The translations under genes were made by a program, and so were the position numbers. DNA of 64,000 nucleotides from Pithys albifrons albifrons (taxonomy: Eukaryota > Chordata > Aves > Passeriformes > Thamnophilidae): positions 4,733,001 through 4,797,000 of the forward strand of contig NC_092471.1 of NCBI RefSeq assembly GCF_047495875.1, in the 5' to 3' direction. Below the pieces are notes generated by a model. The model saw nothing but the letters and a program-made list of their open reading frames with translations, did no database searches and was not told the origin of the DNA. Below, in pieces: positions 1-12,600 of this stretch. Every line of letters starts with the position of its first letter. Positions within the stretch are counted from its first letter, which is position 1.

Positions 1-124
1 TTATCATAATGAGTTTGCCATTGCAGATTCTGATACCAAATTCTTGCTATTGTTTATGATCACTACCTTATGTTTTTGAATGCTTATTAAAGAATAAATC
101 TGTTACTAAAAAAAAAAAAAAAAA
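1..124 (+). other. Possible 3' end of a retrocopied transcript, cut by the window edge
   Basis: An AATAAA polyadenylation signal at 93-98 is followed nine bases later by an uninterrupted run of 17 A (108-124). This is the layout expected at the 3' end of a polyadenylated RNA copied back into the genome by a LINE reverse transcriptase. The sequence before it (1-92) is AT-rich and has the look of a 3' UTR, but I do not recognise the parent gene. The upstream part and any target-site duplication lie outside the window. A chance AATAAA next to an A-rich microsatellite is the main alternative. Confidence 0.3.
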
Positions 125-3100
125 GGTATGTGTTGGTCTTTCATTAGTAGAGGCCCAAGTGTGTGGCTTTGTATCCAAAGCATCCAGAGCTAGATCTATG
201 CCATGCATCAGGATGCTGGGGCTTCCAGCACTTAATCTTGTGCTCAGAGTGCTGCCATAAAGCATGCACAGTGATGTGGAACAGCACTAAAGCTACTGAA
301 GCAGGTGCAGGGCACTGGAGCATTGCTCACAAACTGCAAACTGGAGTCACCTCTGTGAGCATCCCAAAGCAGTGCTGGGAACACCTTCTGTAGGGCACCT
401 TGGTGGGCAGTGCACATCTTCATATCACAAGGAAATATTTAGTGAGAATTTGAAATAATTGAAATATCTTAACATTTTGTGCCTACAAGTGAAAGACACA
501 ATTGCCACCAATCACAGCAATGTCTTCATGCTTCCTAAATGATTATCTCTTGTCTGAAATATTCCTGCAGCCATGAGAGAGGTGCAAGTCACCCCGTGGC
601 AAATCACAACCGTCTTTAGACAAGGTTAACCAATGCCACAAAGCAAAGCAAGCTGAGAACAAAAACCTTCCTAAACACCTGAACACCTTCACAGCTAAAG
701 AAACATGAAGTTCTACATGACGCTGTAAAATTGTAGCAATTCCCTTCACAGCAGGAATTCAATACAAATATAAATAGAATACTTCATCTCGTGATATTCT
801 CCTGGTGGAATATTCATTCTTCTGGGATTTCTTATTGCTTCTTTTGAAAATACGTTTTTCCCCCCTCTGATCCAAACTGGGAACTGTGATTACTACAGAC
901 AGCAGTATAAATTGGCACTGTGGTGAGGACTGAGCTGCACATCTTTCTGGCTGTATTTATAGCCCAGCACCAGCAGTATATTTTGGCTCTAATACAATGG
1001 ATATACACCACAGTGAGATTCCCTTTGGAGACTTCTCTCACATGTGAGATTGCCTGTGTTTTCTATCCAGGCTCACAACTCCTCACAGTAATTTGTGACA
1101 GTAGGATTAACCCATAACATACATTTTCTGAATTATAATAATTACCAGTATTTTTCTACTGTCCAGAGAGCCCTTTTGCCTCCTTATGTAAACTAAAGAC
1201 TGAATGGCCACACCTCAAGTCAGGTACTTTATTTTTGGATTCAGGATAACTAGATTTTTAAGGAAGACAGAACAGAGGAAAGCGAACTTGACAACAGAAC
1301 TGAGAAGCTTAAAAACATATTTATCTTTTCAAGTAAAACACATCTGAGATACAGAAAACAAGCTGCTCTCCAAGAGGTGGATTTTAAGGTACAAACATAC
1401 ACATTCTCATGCCAAAACTCAAACTCAGAGTTATAAAATGACAACCACACCAGAGTGCAATCAGGAGCAACAGAATGTGATTTAATGTAGAACCAAAAGC
1501 ACCAACTTGATTTTTTTTTTTGTCCTTCCAAAGCTTATGAAGTCATTCTACTCCAGCATTATAAAAATTGTGCTGATATGCCATACCTTCACAGTGGGAG
1601 TCTGCTTTTTTTTCTTTTAATTACTAGGAAGCTGGAAAAGACTTAACTTCCCAAGAGAAAAAGGACTTGAAACTCAGCCAGCCATCTACAAGTGATCCTA
1701 CAAAGACAGTACAAGCTACACTTCTACACCATGATCAAAAGCCTAAAAGAAATGACTGGGAATGCACTGAGTTTAGAAGTTCCTACTTCTTCTTTTAGAC
1801 ACTGATATAAAAACCATAATTTTTTTTATTTTTGCCTCTAAATATCTCTGGAAAAAATTGTAAGTTATATAAATATAAGCTCATATTCTTGTATTTTATA
1901 TCTTTTTAATTTCACTTTTTTTTCCTTAACACATATTCAGGTTAAACTCAGGATTTATTTATTTTCTGTATCACCACTCCTCTTTGACTTTCCCTTTCCC
2001 ACCTCCAAACTTCATACATCTTTGTATCTACCACAAATTCTGAAGCTCAGGCTTTATGCTCCAGCTTTCCAGAGTGTTTTCTGCACCACTGCCTTCAACT
2101 GGTGCTTGTTTTTGCCTGGTTGAATTTATCAGATGTGTTGTATTAATAAGTATAAACACCTCAGAATATCAGATTTGAGAAAGAAACCTCAGCCTGACAA
2201 ATTTAGGGGAGATTTCTCAAATCCTGACATTTTGGGTTTGGCCACACTTAAGAGTCAGGTCTCCCTAACTGAGAGTCAGAGAGAATAAGTAGAGAAAACA
2301 GTGAAGGTGTGGTATCTCATATTCCTTTTTAATAATTTCTAAAAGTATATGGTTGTAGTATGTGAAAAAAATTGTTTCTAAGTAAGAATAAAATAAAAAA
2401 AAATCAGTCTAGATAAGATACTTAATGAAACACAAATATATGCTTTGCATCATTTTATAAAGGGTAAGTTTGTTCTCAATAGTAAATAAATTAATGAAAT
2501 TCTGCAGAGAATAAAAGTAATTCATTGTGCCTACCTCTAATAGCACTTGGAGTGGTGGGAGAGAGAAGGGGGGGATTTTGTTTTATCAATATTTATATGT
2601 ACAGACTCATTCCTTCAAACATTTGTTACAGCAAATATCAGGAATGTTCCCCTGCAGGGATATACTTAATTCTGGCAGGTTTTGGGGCCTGTTTTCTGGA
2701 TTTACGGAATAAAACTTGGTGTTAGTAGTTCTAAAAGGGAAAAAATCTTTTTACTTCAAGAAAGAATAGTTGAGAGATCAGACAACAGAGATTTCATCTG
2801 AGCTCAGCCATGCAAAGCCTTGGACTTTTCATCATCTGTAGGTCTTTTGGAGCAACTTCAGCAGAAACTCTCTGTACAATCTTCTCCATCTCTCCCACTA
2901 AGCCCCCCAAAATCTCCTGTGCACAAACAGAACCAAAAATCCTTCTGTGTTATTTCAGCAGATTGTCTGTGCTTTTAACTCTTCCTAGGGGATATCTGAG
3001 TGGTATCTCCTCTCTTTTCTGCTCTGTTCATTAAAGGTTGTGTCATATGAATATCACCTATTTCACTTTATTACTCAAGGGTAGTTCACTATTTCTAAAC

Positions 3101-3380
3101 TAAGATCTTCAGAGAGATTTTGGTATCAAAACCTCTTATAGGTTCTGTAAACAAATGTAAAAATGATTCTTGGCCTCAGAGCAAGAGTTGGTGTTGTGAA
3201 CAGGTATTTTACAGCCAAAAAGAATACAAAGTGGTGGATGAACTTCAGATTTCCAAGAATCCCATATAAATTCCTTGGATTTTGGTAACATATGCATTTG
3301 GGGAAATCAAAGCAGGAATGTGAAAAAAAATTACATATTTTCAATATTACCTGAAGGTGTCATTTTATTTAACTGAGATT
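125..3380. other. Unique noncoding sequence, no gene seen
   Basis: I see no exon, RNA gene or recognisable transposon here. Positions 125-420 are slightly richer in G+C than the rest and could belong to an old repeat I cannot name. Positions 1780-1980 and 2340-2420 are T- or A-rich. The open frames in this stretch are all shorter than 95 codons, overlap on both strands and show no protein-like composition. Confidence 0.6.
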
Positions 3381-3511
3381 TGAGGGGGTTTTGTTGATTG
3401 GCATTGGTTGGGTGGTTTGGGCTGGTTTGTTTTTGGGGTTTTTTTTGGTCTGCTTTGTTTTTGTTGTTGCTTGCTTTTGTTTGGTTGAAGCTTTTGTTTG
3501 TTTGTGGGGTT
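3381..3511. repeat. G/T-rich strand-asymmetric low-complexity tract
   Basis: About 131 bases are made almost only of G and T on the plus strand; I count about five A and seven C. The pattern is irregular runs of TTTG, GGTT and GTTT rather than a clean microsatellite. It holds G-runs of three to five bases, but the loops are too long for a strong G-quadruplex prediction. A similar tract lies at 63538-63640, and A/C-rich counterparts lie at 9008-9068, 10646-10702, 16065-16095 and 31355-31386. Confidence 0.8.
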
Positions 3512-6164
3512 ATTTTACAAATTTATTTTGAAACTATTTAGACAATTCAAAAATCACACCAATCAGCCTGGTTATGTTTCATATACTACTTAAACTTCAG
3601 AATTAAAAGCTGGTTGTGAGCTGTCTAGTCTAGAAGAACCTCAGTAAGATGCTGTAGCTCGTTAAACTGTAACCCTGCTAAAGTTCTAGTAGAAATTCAA
3701 ATTAATCACATAAATACCTTTTGTAAGCATTACACATTTCTGGTTCCATTCAAAACAACCTTCCCACAACCATTAACCTTTTCTTTCCATATTCACTGTG
3801 CCTTTAGATTCTGGTTCCCTGGTAGCTTTACAGCAGCATGGATATCAAAATTATGGTTATGTTTTTATTAAATTCACAGCATTTTAAATAGATGTCCATA
3901 AAAAACTTACATAGGGAGTCCTGAAAAGTGAATATATCAGTCATAAACTCCAGTTATTTTTAAATCGCTCACTGCTTTTCTGTATATTATATCGATTTCT
4001 CCAAAATCCTTTCTGTCCTCCGTACTCAGCCTTAAATAAATAAATAAAAGATAAGCTATTCTTTGAGCCAATGTAGTATCAGAAGTAGATGCTTTTGCTC
4101 CCTCAGCCTGTATTGCATCCTGACAGCTGATTTTCTCATTTTGCTGTACAGGCATTACGAAGTGATCATCATCAACACTCCATTTCTGCCTGGGGTTTGA
4201 TTTTTCATTAATAAAGCATAAACACAGTAAGTCCTGCATGGTTGAATCTTGGCTTTCCAGACAGTTTGCAAGGTTTACTTGATTCACACAAAAATCCTAT
4301 TTTTTGAGAAAGCCAAATCCAAGCTACACTTGGGTGGATCCATCTGACTCCTGTTCCACCATGACCTTTGTAGATGTTGCCGCACGTGATGTCCAAAGTG
4401 TGTTACTTTTAAAAGACATGGTCAAGCCCACTCCTGACACATGATATTCACCAAAGGACATCTAATCACTCCACTTAGCAGAGACTGTCCAAGTGCAATG
4501 CTTTTAATGCCAGCTGAGAGGTATTAGCAACTCTGGGGCAAAGCACTTGGGAGCACAGAGAAGGAATGTAAATATAATTGATGGTTAGAGGTCAACACCT
4601 TTCTATGACTTGACATTCACACAGCACTGAAATGCCAATTTTACCCTTCTCCTGCACACAGTTTATTACAACCTTTTTCCAGTGTCAAAAACTTTCTGAA
4701 TTCCCTCTCTCTGGTCCTCACAGTTGCACCTTAACCCCAGCACGGTGCATCAGCAAAGCGTATCAGCTTCATTATTGGCACTCGTCTGATATTCATCTCT
4801 GAAAGAATTCTAATCCTTTTGCACATTAGTGTTATCCTAAAGCATGAAAAAACCCCATTAAACTGGCAAAACCAAACCAATCAAAATGAAGTCTGTAATT
4901 CCAAGTTGATATCATCTCTGTTCATTGTGTTCAGGGTAGGTAACTGTCCAGTACACAACCTCTCATTTCTGACTACCATTACAGACAAAGCCCTGTATAA
5001 CAAGGAATTTAATGTAGAGTTCACAAAATATCTTTATTTTCAGTGTTGACCTACCCATAAAATGTGATACTATAGGTTTACCACAACTAGTATTTAACAC
5101 ATTGTCAAATGTTTAGAGAAGTGCAAATAGAAGACATAAAATGAGGTCTCACTCTTTTACAGTTATAAGACAAATTTTGGAATCTCTTTTCCTTTGCTAA
5201 AATGGGGGGAGCTTTTTATTTAATCTTTGACTTTGAGGGAAGGCCACTAATGGAAAAAAAATATTTTCCCAGGTGCACTAATCTCAGTTATCTGTACCTA
5301 TGAAACTTTCTGACAGTTCTTGTGATTTAAAGCACACAGAATCTGTTGACACTCTTCAGACTCTTGGCAGCCATGAGAGTTTCCTGAGCTCATGCACAAC
5401 TCTAAGAACTGTGCAACAGCCTCCTTAAAGTCTGATGGATCCCTGCCCAGGCTGCTCCTGTGTCTGATTCAATGGAAGGGAAAGTGGAGGAGAAAAAGCA
5501 CATCTGTGTTTCTTCTTGGAGGAAATAGCCCTAGACCCAGATTTCACTCACATTGTTTATTCACCATTACCTGTAAGGAGGCAAGGGAAAATGGGTTTGC
5601 ATTACCCAGTATGCAATGGCAGAGAGGATTTTGGTAGCTCCTGCATGAGCTGTGCTACACTTTAGTCTGTGGCACCATTTTCTTGCTCTCTGACCAGTTC
5701 AAATCCCACTCTGACCTCCTATTTTCCCTTCCACAATCTCCCTTGAGTCTCCTTAACAGCTCAGAGTATCAAAGTTACTGAGGAAAAAAACCAGCTGCTA
5801 TTTCCTGCTCCTCCAACACTGCTTAGTTCTCTACACGGGGAACTGGAAAGCAAAATTAATTCTAACAGCACATACACAGCCTACAGTTGCAAGTCTGCCC
5901 ATATCTGGAGCAGCATAACTCTCCCATCAAGCACAGGGGAGATATCCAAGGAGAGATGGCTCTTAAGTATGTTCTCAAGCCATCTGTGAACATTTTAAAG
6001 TGCATTCCAAAGCACAGAGGAGACACTGTCATCATTTGGAGTGCATGGCACATGGCTAGATTAAAGACATGCCTTCTCTAGGGAGGTTTGTTGTGATCCA
6101 CACGGCTCCTTCGAGCATTATTTTACCTTTCCAGAGCTGTGACTGGTCACTCTCAAGAAACAAT
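3512..6164. other. Unique noncoding sequence with a short (AAAT)n microsatellite
   Basis: No transposon or exon is recognised. A short (AAAT)n microsatellite lies at 4034-4049. It sits inside a 116-codon open frame on the minus strand (3937-4287), which I discuss as a finding but do not call a gene. The rest is ordinary AT-rich sequence. Confidence 0.6.
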
Positions 6165-6251
6165 CTGGATTAGAATGGACCTTAAAGATCTTCTAACCCC
6201 AATCCCCCTGCATGGGCAAGGACACCTTCCACTAGAGCAGGTTGCTCAGTG
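6165..6251 (-). mobile_element. CR1 LINE, short 3'-terminal fragment, antisense
   Basis: The stretch reads as the reverse complement of the end of a CR1 retrotransposon. It contains the hallmark GGACCTTAAAGATC at 6178-6191, then a diverged CATGGGCAAGGACACCTTCCACTAG-type segment, and ends near AGGTTGCTCA. Only about 87 bp of an element that is about 4.5 kb when complete survives, so it is heavily 5'-truncated, as is usual for CR1. The octamer tail normally at the CR1 3' end is lost or too diverged to see. It cannot encode anything. Identification is from memory of the CR1 consensus; the subfamily is not assigned. Confidence 0.85.
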
Positions 6252-9007
6252 GAACTGAACTCAGTTATCAGACTGGATAACTCCATGCTTACAGATTATT
6301 ATTTTGCTTCATTAATACCTTCCTGTAGAAACACAAATCTTTTATGGGCTTTCTCAGAAGCAAAGCCAGCAGAGTCCACACTGTTGCTGAAGCTTTCTGC
6401 TTTCCATCTGAAGAGTACAGAAATAATGCATTTGGAGTCAAAGGAAAAAACTCAAAGATATTATTGAGCAGAGTCCTAAGACTAGAAACTTCTCTCTGAA
6501 TGAATTGCTTTCTTTTAGAAACTATGCCAAATTGATTTCTTTAAATAAAGATTTATTATAAAGGAGGTCCTGTTTTGTTCATTGAGAATAAACTCTTTTG
6601 GTAACAGCTTGTCTTTTGCAGTTAATTGCTGCTTGTCTCCTTGGATATCATCATTTGCATAATTGTGATTCTTTTCAATAAAAAGGGATTATGTAATCTT
6701 GGAGAAGCAAACATCATAAAATTTAAATTTATATGAAATTAAAGGAATAAGTGTTCCATGGTAACAGTGCTATTAACTTGAACCAAAGAATAAAGTCTTT
6801 AATATTATAAAGTCAACGTATTTACAGAAAATCACTTAGACTGTGCTGCTTCTCAAATGTCATGCAAAATTAAAACATCAGACCATACTTTGAAGCAACA
6901 TTACTGAAATAAATATTAATGCCAACTTTAAATGTTTGTAATAAAGACACATAAGGTGCTCCTGAGGCCAGTTATGTCTTTCTGAAATGGAAAATTTGTA
7001 ACCCTTGCAAGTGAAAAATAAGCAATTGGATTGCAATTTTATAAATCAGAGGAAATTTTGAAGTTTATGTCATAGTAACTTTTCATGCTTTCCACTAGAC
7101 ACATTTGTATAACCCATGGCTGCATAAAAGAACTGCAATGAGTGATAGTGGAACTCTGAGCTTACAGCAGAGTTTTCCCTGCCAGGGAAAATCGGACCAT
7201 TTATCCCTTCCTTTCTCATGTATGGATTAATTAATTGTGTTTGTTCTTATTGCCACTAAAGTTTGAATTTGCCAAGAGCCTGTGGCAGGCTAATCTAATT
7301 AAGAAAGTGCTTTGTAAGCTGAAGAACAAAACCAAATCAGTTCAAAGGTTTGACACTGAAGAGTTACAAGCTTGAATTCTCTAATGTTGTCAGTTCATTC
7401 TTAAAGAATTCTTTCACAATAGCACATTTAATACTCAGAATTTAAATTAGGCCAAACTCTGGATTAAAAAACCACTTGCTCCTCCTTCCTCTCTTGCACC
7501 CTCCAACTTCCCACAAAGTTCCTACTTTCTGTCAAGTCAGCTCTGTTTTTGGTATGTTAAGAGAATTTATTTCAATCAAATCCCAATGACAACCTTGGCT
7601 GTCATTCGTATCAACAGGCTCAAATCAGTCAGTATGGAGGACACAACTAAGGAATGTAACATTGTACTCAAGAAAACCAGCTCTCTTTAGAGCACAAAAC
7701 AGTCTCAGTTGTTGAAGTAAGACGATGGAGACACAATTCAAGGCACAATATAAAAACTCCAAATATACTGAGAATGAAGTACCTGTAAGTTTGAAGGTCA
7801 CAAAACTCACTACTCCAGCCTGATAATGATACTTTTCCCTTAACCTTTATACAGTTTTGAAGGGTGGACAGAAAAAACAACAAACTAAATAATCAAGATG
7901 AGTGTGAATGAGTTGTCTCAGCACAATGTGCAGCTCTTCAGGTTGGCACAGTGAGCAAAAGGTTGTCCTAGAAAAAACTATTGGTCACAAATCAAGGAGT
8001 CTTTGCTTTCTGGGGTATTCCTTTAGTTAAAGACTGTTCAGACAGACAGATAAAATGGCACAGCCTGTGGGTCCCACCCTGATGGTCAGAAAGAGCAACA
8101 GTATTTTAACTGGTTCCTCAAGTGGCAAAGGCTTTTGAGTTGATGAGAACAGCAGTAGAGAACGTCCCTGCTCTGTCACATCTGCTGGGGGGGTTGGGGA
8201 ATCTCTGAATTGATGGTCACAACAAAGTAAACAATATTGTCACAATTCAGTGTACATATTGAAAAAGATGTCAGAACAATACAAATAACTGTATTTATTT
8301 AGGCATGGATCTTGGCTAACATAGCTGGCTGGGAATACACACAATGCAGAAAATCAGCTCTCGTGCTTTGTATTTGTCTTTCTCTTCACAGCCAAATATG
8401 CTAAATGTTCATGCATAAAAATAAGCATTGAGGGAAAAAGAGTAGCTAAATACTGGGTGGGGAGATATATTAATTATTCATTCAGGACAAAAAAAGCCCC
8501 AAAATTCTAGTTCTACAATAGCAAAACATTGGAAGAATTCCCCTGCAAAGAAACAGCTCTGCAAAGGGCAGTGACACAAACACAACAAACCAAATGAACA
8601 GTAATTCTCTAAGTGTCTATCTTCAGTTAAGTACAACAATGGGGTAAAATAATTTCTGAGACACAAAGCCATATTTAGCAAAGCAAAAATAAGGACAAAG
8701 AAATAACAGGAATTCACGTTTTGAGATAAGAAAATATTTACAACTTTGAAGGAGTGATTTCCGATCAAAGCAATAAACTTTTGATATTCATTGCATTGCA
8801 TTGGACCTCTGGATGCTAAGCACGTTTATGAAGTAATAATATAAAGTGTGTTGAAAGTGATTGATGAAAGTTAATGGCCATGGACATCTACTCAGTGACT
8901 GTCCAACAGTCTTACAAGCTGTGATTTTGTTCAGAAATGTGACGATACAGGAGATTCTGTACAAAAGTTGCCTGGCATAAAATACATGTTATTTATACCC
9001 TATGGCT
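6252..9007. other. AT-rich unique sequence with conserved-element-like motifs
   Basis: No exon or transposon is recognised. The part from about 6600 to 7330 is dense in homeodomain and POU-type cores, including a perfect octamer (ATTTGCAT, 6653-6660) and a 15-bp palindrome at 7277-7291. That would fit a conserved noncoding element, but this is inference. The part from 7331 to 9007 shows nothing particular. Confidence 0.45.
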
Positions 9008-9068
9008 TAAAAAAAGAAAACTCAAAAAAGCCAAAAACCCCGAACAAAACCAAACCAAAACAAAAAGA
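9008..9068. repeat. A/C-rich low-complexity tract
   Basis: About 61 bases consist mainly of A with interspersed C (AACC, AAAC and CAAA units). It is the complement-type counterpart of the G/T tracts elsewhere in the window. It lies about 200 bp from the 3' end of the neighbouring antisense CR1 copy; no functional link is evident. Confidence 0.75.
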
Positions 9069-9265
9069 ATGAGGGGTAATTTCTGACCTCAATTACTATA
9101 TTAAAAATAAATTTCTTCATTTTAAAAAATCTTGGGATGTTGTAAACGTGCAACTCAATGAAATGAGGACTTTTTGTTTGTAATTAGAAAGAAAATCATA
9201 TTGGCATTGCAATATAGTGCAATACTGCACTGTGGGAAAATACATAATAATATATGTATATGATA

Positions 9266-9645
9266 CAATCATGGAACAATTTGGGTTGGAAGGGACCTTA
9301 AAGATCATCTCATTCCAATCCTCTGCCATGGGCATGGACACCTTCCACTAGACGAGGTTGCTCCAAGCCCCATCCAACCTGGTCTTAGACACTTCCAGGG
9401 ATGGGGCAGCCAGAGCTCTTCTGGGAAACTTGAGCTAGGGCCTCACCACCCTAACAGTAAGGAATTTATTCTTAATATCTGGTCTAAACCAGCCCTCCTT
9501 CAGCTTAAATCCAATCCCTCCTGTCCTGTCACTCCATGCCATTGTCCTAAGTCTCTCTCGAGATCTCTGTAGTCCCTTTAGGCACTGGAAGAGGCTCTCA
9601 GGTCTCACTGGAGCTTTCTCAACCCCAGCTCTCTGAGCCTGTGCA
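9266..9645 (-). mobile_element. CR1 LINE, 3'-terminal fragment of about 380 bp, antisense
   Basis: On the minus strand this is the 3' end of a CR1 retrotransposon. Reading the plus strand, the element's 3' edge (AATCATGGAACAATTTGGG) is followed by the very typical GGTTGGAAGGGACCTTAAAG, the CCATGGGCATGGACACCTTC block, then CAAGCCCCATCCAACCTGG, a degenerate stretch matching the CR1 region before it, and CTCCTGTCCTGTCACTCC near 9510-9530. The match fades after about 9640, the 5'-truncation point in element terms. The retained part is the untranslated 3' region. The minus-strand open frame at 9435-9695 overlaps it but is not a known CR1 protein. Confidence 0.93.
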
Positions 9646-12600
9646 TTTCTGAGGACTTCTGCAAATACTTTAATGAAAAAAGTAGAACCAGACACTCAAA
9701 GTCTGCTTTGGTTGAGAAAGGACAGCAGTTTTTAGAGGTAACAGAGAAATAATGTGTAAAGAGAAGCAGCAATCCCAGTCCCTTCTCTCAGAGGGACGAA
9801 AGGTGAGAAATTATAGTTTGTCATCTGGAAAGCATCAGATCCACCATCAAAGAAAAACAGTCACAAGGGGCTGCATTAGAAAACCAGAGAGTGGAAAACA
9901 GAGAGAGATCACAACAGGCCAACATGCCCAAATTATATTTAGCCACACTTACTATGAGAGTGGGGATTATGATTCAGGAGACATAGCCCTTGGTGTTGAC
10001 ATGATGCTATTACGAGTATGAAATGTGAAAAAAGTATTTTCATTCCAAAAATGCAGAAAAGCCATCTTGAGGGGTAGAACATGCTTCTTTTTCCTGTGAA
10101 AAGGGAACCATTTTTAATTCATCAAAATAAAAGAATACAGGTTTTAGAAGACTCTCCTATGTATATGCACTTGTAAATATACTCATAACCAGTATGTCTG
10201 TTTAAGGAGCCAAAATGTTCCTCTAGATTTCTTTTTGTTTGATTTTTCATTTAAATATTTTGAGTGGAGAAATTCTCTTTAAACTTGCTAACAACACACA
10301 GCTTCATACAAAACCTAAAGTCTGAGTTCTTTCAACCTTAAAAGAACCACCTTGCTTCAACTTCAAATAATTTAGTGCATATTCAGCCCAAATAGGGCTC
10401 TGTGACCAACTGCTGCTGGTAACCCAAATTAGTGTCTCCATGCACTGCACTGTGTGTTACTCTGCAACACACATCATAATGAACTATCCACCCTACAAAA
10501 GGGAGTGTAAGGAATTATTCCAACCCTTTTCCCCCTGGAAGAACAGCTGTATAGCCAGTATCCAAAATGTGCTGACTGCAGAAACTGCAAAAGTTCTGCT
10601 ATTGCACCCTGAAGAACACACAAACACTGGATCATATTTCTCCTTACAAGAAAGAAAAAAATAAAAAGGAAAAAGAGCAACAACAAAACAAACCAAAAAA
10701 CCTCGAACACCAGAACCAGGGTAATTTTCCTGGAAGTTTAAACATCCATGGCATATTGCTACTCTTTAGTCCAGATTCACAAGCTTATGCAAAATATTAG
10801 CTGTATATTACACCCAATGTGTGATTTTAAGTCTGGATTAAAGAGCTATTAAGAGATAAGGATCAATGTAGAGCATTCAAATGCACATCAAGCCCATTAT
10901 TACACGCAGGCACTGCAGACTGCAAAGGAGCTCTGCTACCTTTGCAACTTCCAACAAGTTAAATGTGAGTTATTGCTGCCACCAACAGGAGGTTCCTCAG
11001 AATATTTTATCTTAATATTTGTCAAAATTTGCCTTTCTGTACAAACACCTCTATGCTTGCAGTTGGAAATAAGACTGAAGTGATGTGAAATTCCCAATCA
11101 CTAATGAAAAAAATGCACAGCAATTAATTCCATGATCCCTGTTATATCTGGGAAGTGCATTACATTTCCTCCTTAAAAGACACCCCACAGAGAACACAGT
11201 GCTGTGATAGGTTCAAGCCAATTACTCTAAAAATAAGCCCACACGAAATCCCCACCCAAACAACACTGAGGAAGTGAAGACAGGCTGTAAAATGGATGAG
11301 GGGTCGAATCTGGTGAGTGCCACAAAAAGTGGCAATGACATTATCTCAATTCTTACAGTAGCAACAGAGTCTACACACAGATAATGCAATTGTGATACAA
11401 CCATGACTAGCAAAATCAAGCTGAAAAGAAAGCAAAATTTGGGATGGAAAGTACTGCTGGTGCTGACAAGGAGCTTTTCCTTTTCACATTCTTGTGTTGA
11501 TCTGGCCTTGTTGGATGTGGATGTGTTTGCTTAAAATGAAAGAGGAGCAGAGGAATTAAAGACAAGGAACTACGTGTGACATTTCATGTGGTAGACAGAG
11601 ACATGTGTCACAAGTGACACTGCCCAAGCTGTGGAGAGTCACAGAGAACGTGGATGAGGAGATGCCAAGCAAGGCTGTCTGTACCAAAAAAAAAATAAAA
11701 GAAAAAAAGATTCTTTTTAAAAAGCTAGATAAAAAAATCATTACAGCTGCTATGAAAAACTGATAAGCATCAGGCAGATGATAGCAAAATTATTGTCTGT
11801 AAGAACAAAGCTTTGACAAGACTAGCAGATTTATAAACAAATCAATTCTAATCTGCTGAAAGGTCATCTTTCCATTAAGACTGAATAAGAATGAGATTAA
11901 ATTACATGGTTGGCTACAGATATCTACAACAGGGAGAAGGTTAGGAGCTCAATTGCATTACAAAAATGCAATGATACTCCATGGCTTTGCTAACAAAACC
12001 CTCATATGAGCCACATTTTGGTCAGGCCAAGTTTGAAATATATCTTTATGATGGTTACAATGGAAAATCTGACTGAAGAAATACTGCAGTGATAGTTTAT
12101 TCTTCCACCATAAATATTTCTTTCCTATAAATTAGGTCCAGCTGCTGAAACCTGCACTGGCAGGACTCAGCTGAGGTGGATCCCTCTCTGCTGCTTATCT
12201 CCCCTGAAAACTTTGCCTGATAAAGAGTTGTTTTTTTTAAAAAGGAGACTGATTACAAAATCTCCAAAGTAGAGGCAGAAGCAAAGGTGGGGTGTGTTCA
12301 GCTGTCCTGCACAAGGGAGAAGGAGCAGGGAAGGGACAGAAGACCAACTTTGCCATCAGCACTCCCGAGAAAGGTTATGGGTTACCCGAAAGGATAAACT
12401 GTGAAGATACAACGAACATCTGCGTTACTCAGTTCACCCATCCTGGCTCTGGAAGGTCGAGCAGGAGTAGGTCCAAATCCCCCTTTTTCTTAGCTGGTGG
12501 TGAACCTACAGCAGATGTGAGGGATTCTGGGGGCTGCACACACCTCACTCACCCCCTGCCCCTGCCCTGTGCCAGCAGCACTGCAGAGTTCCCTCTGCAA

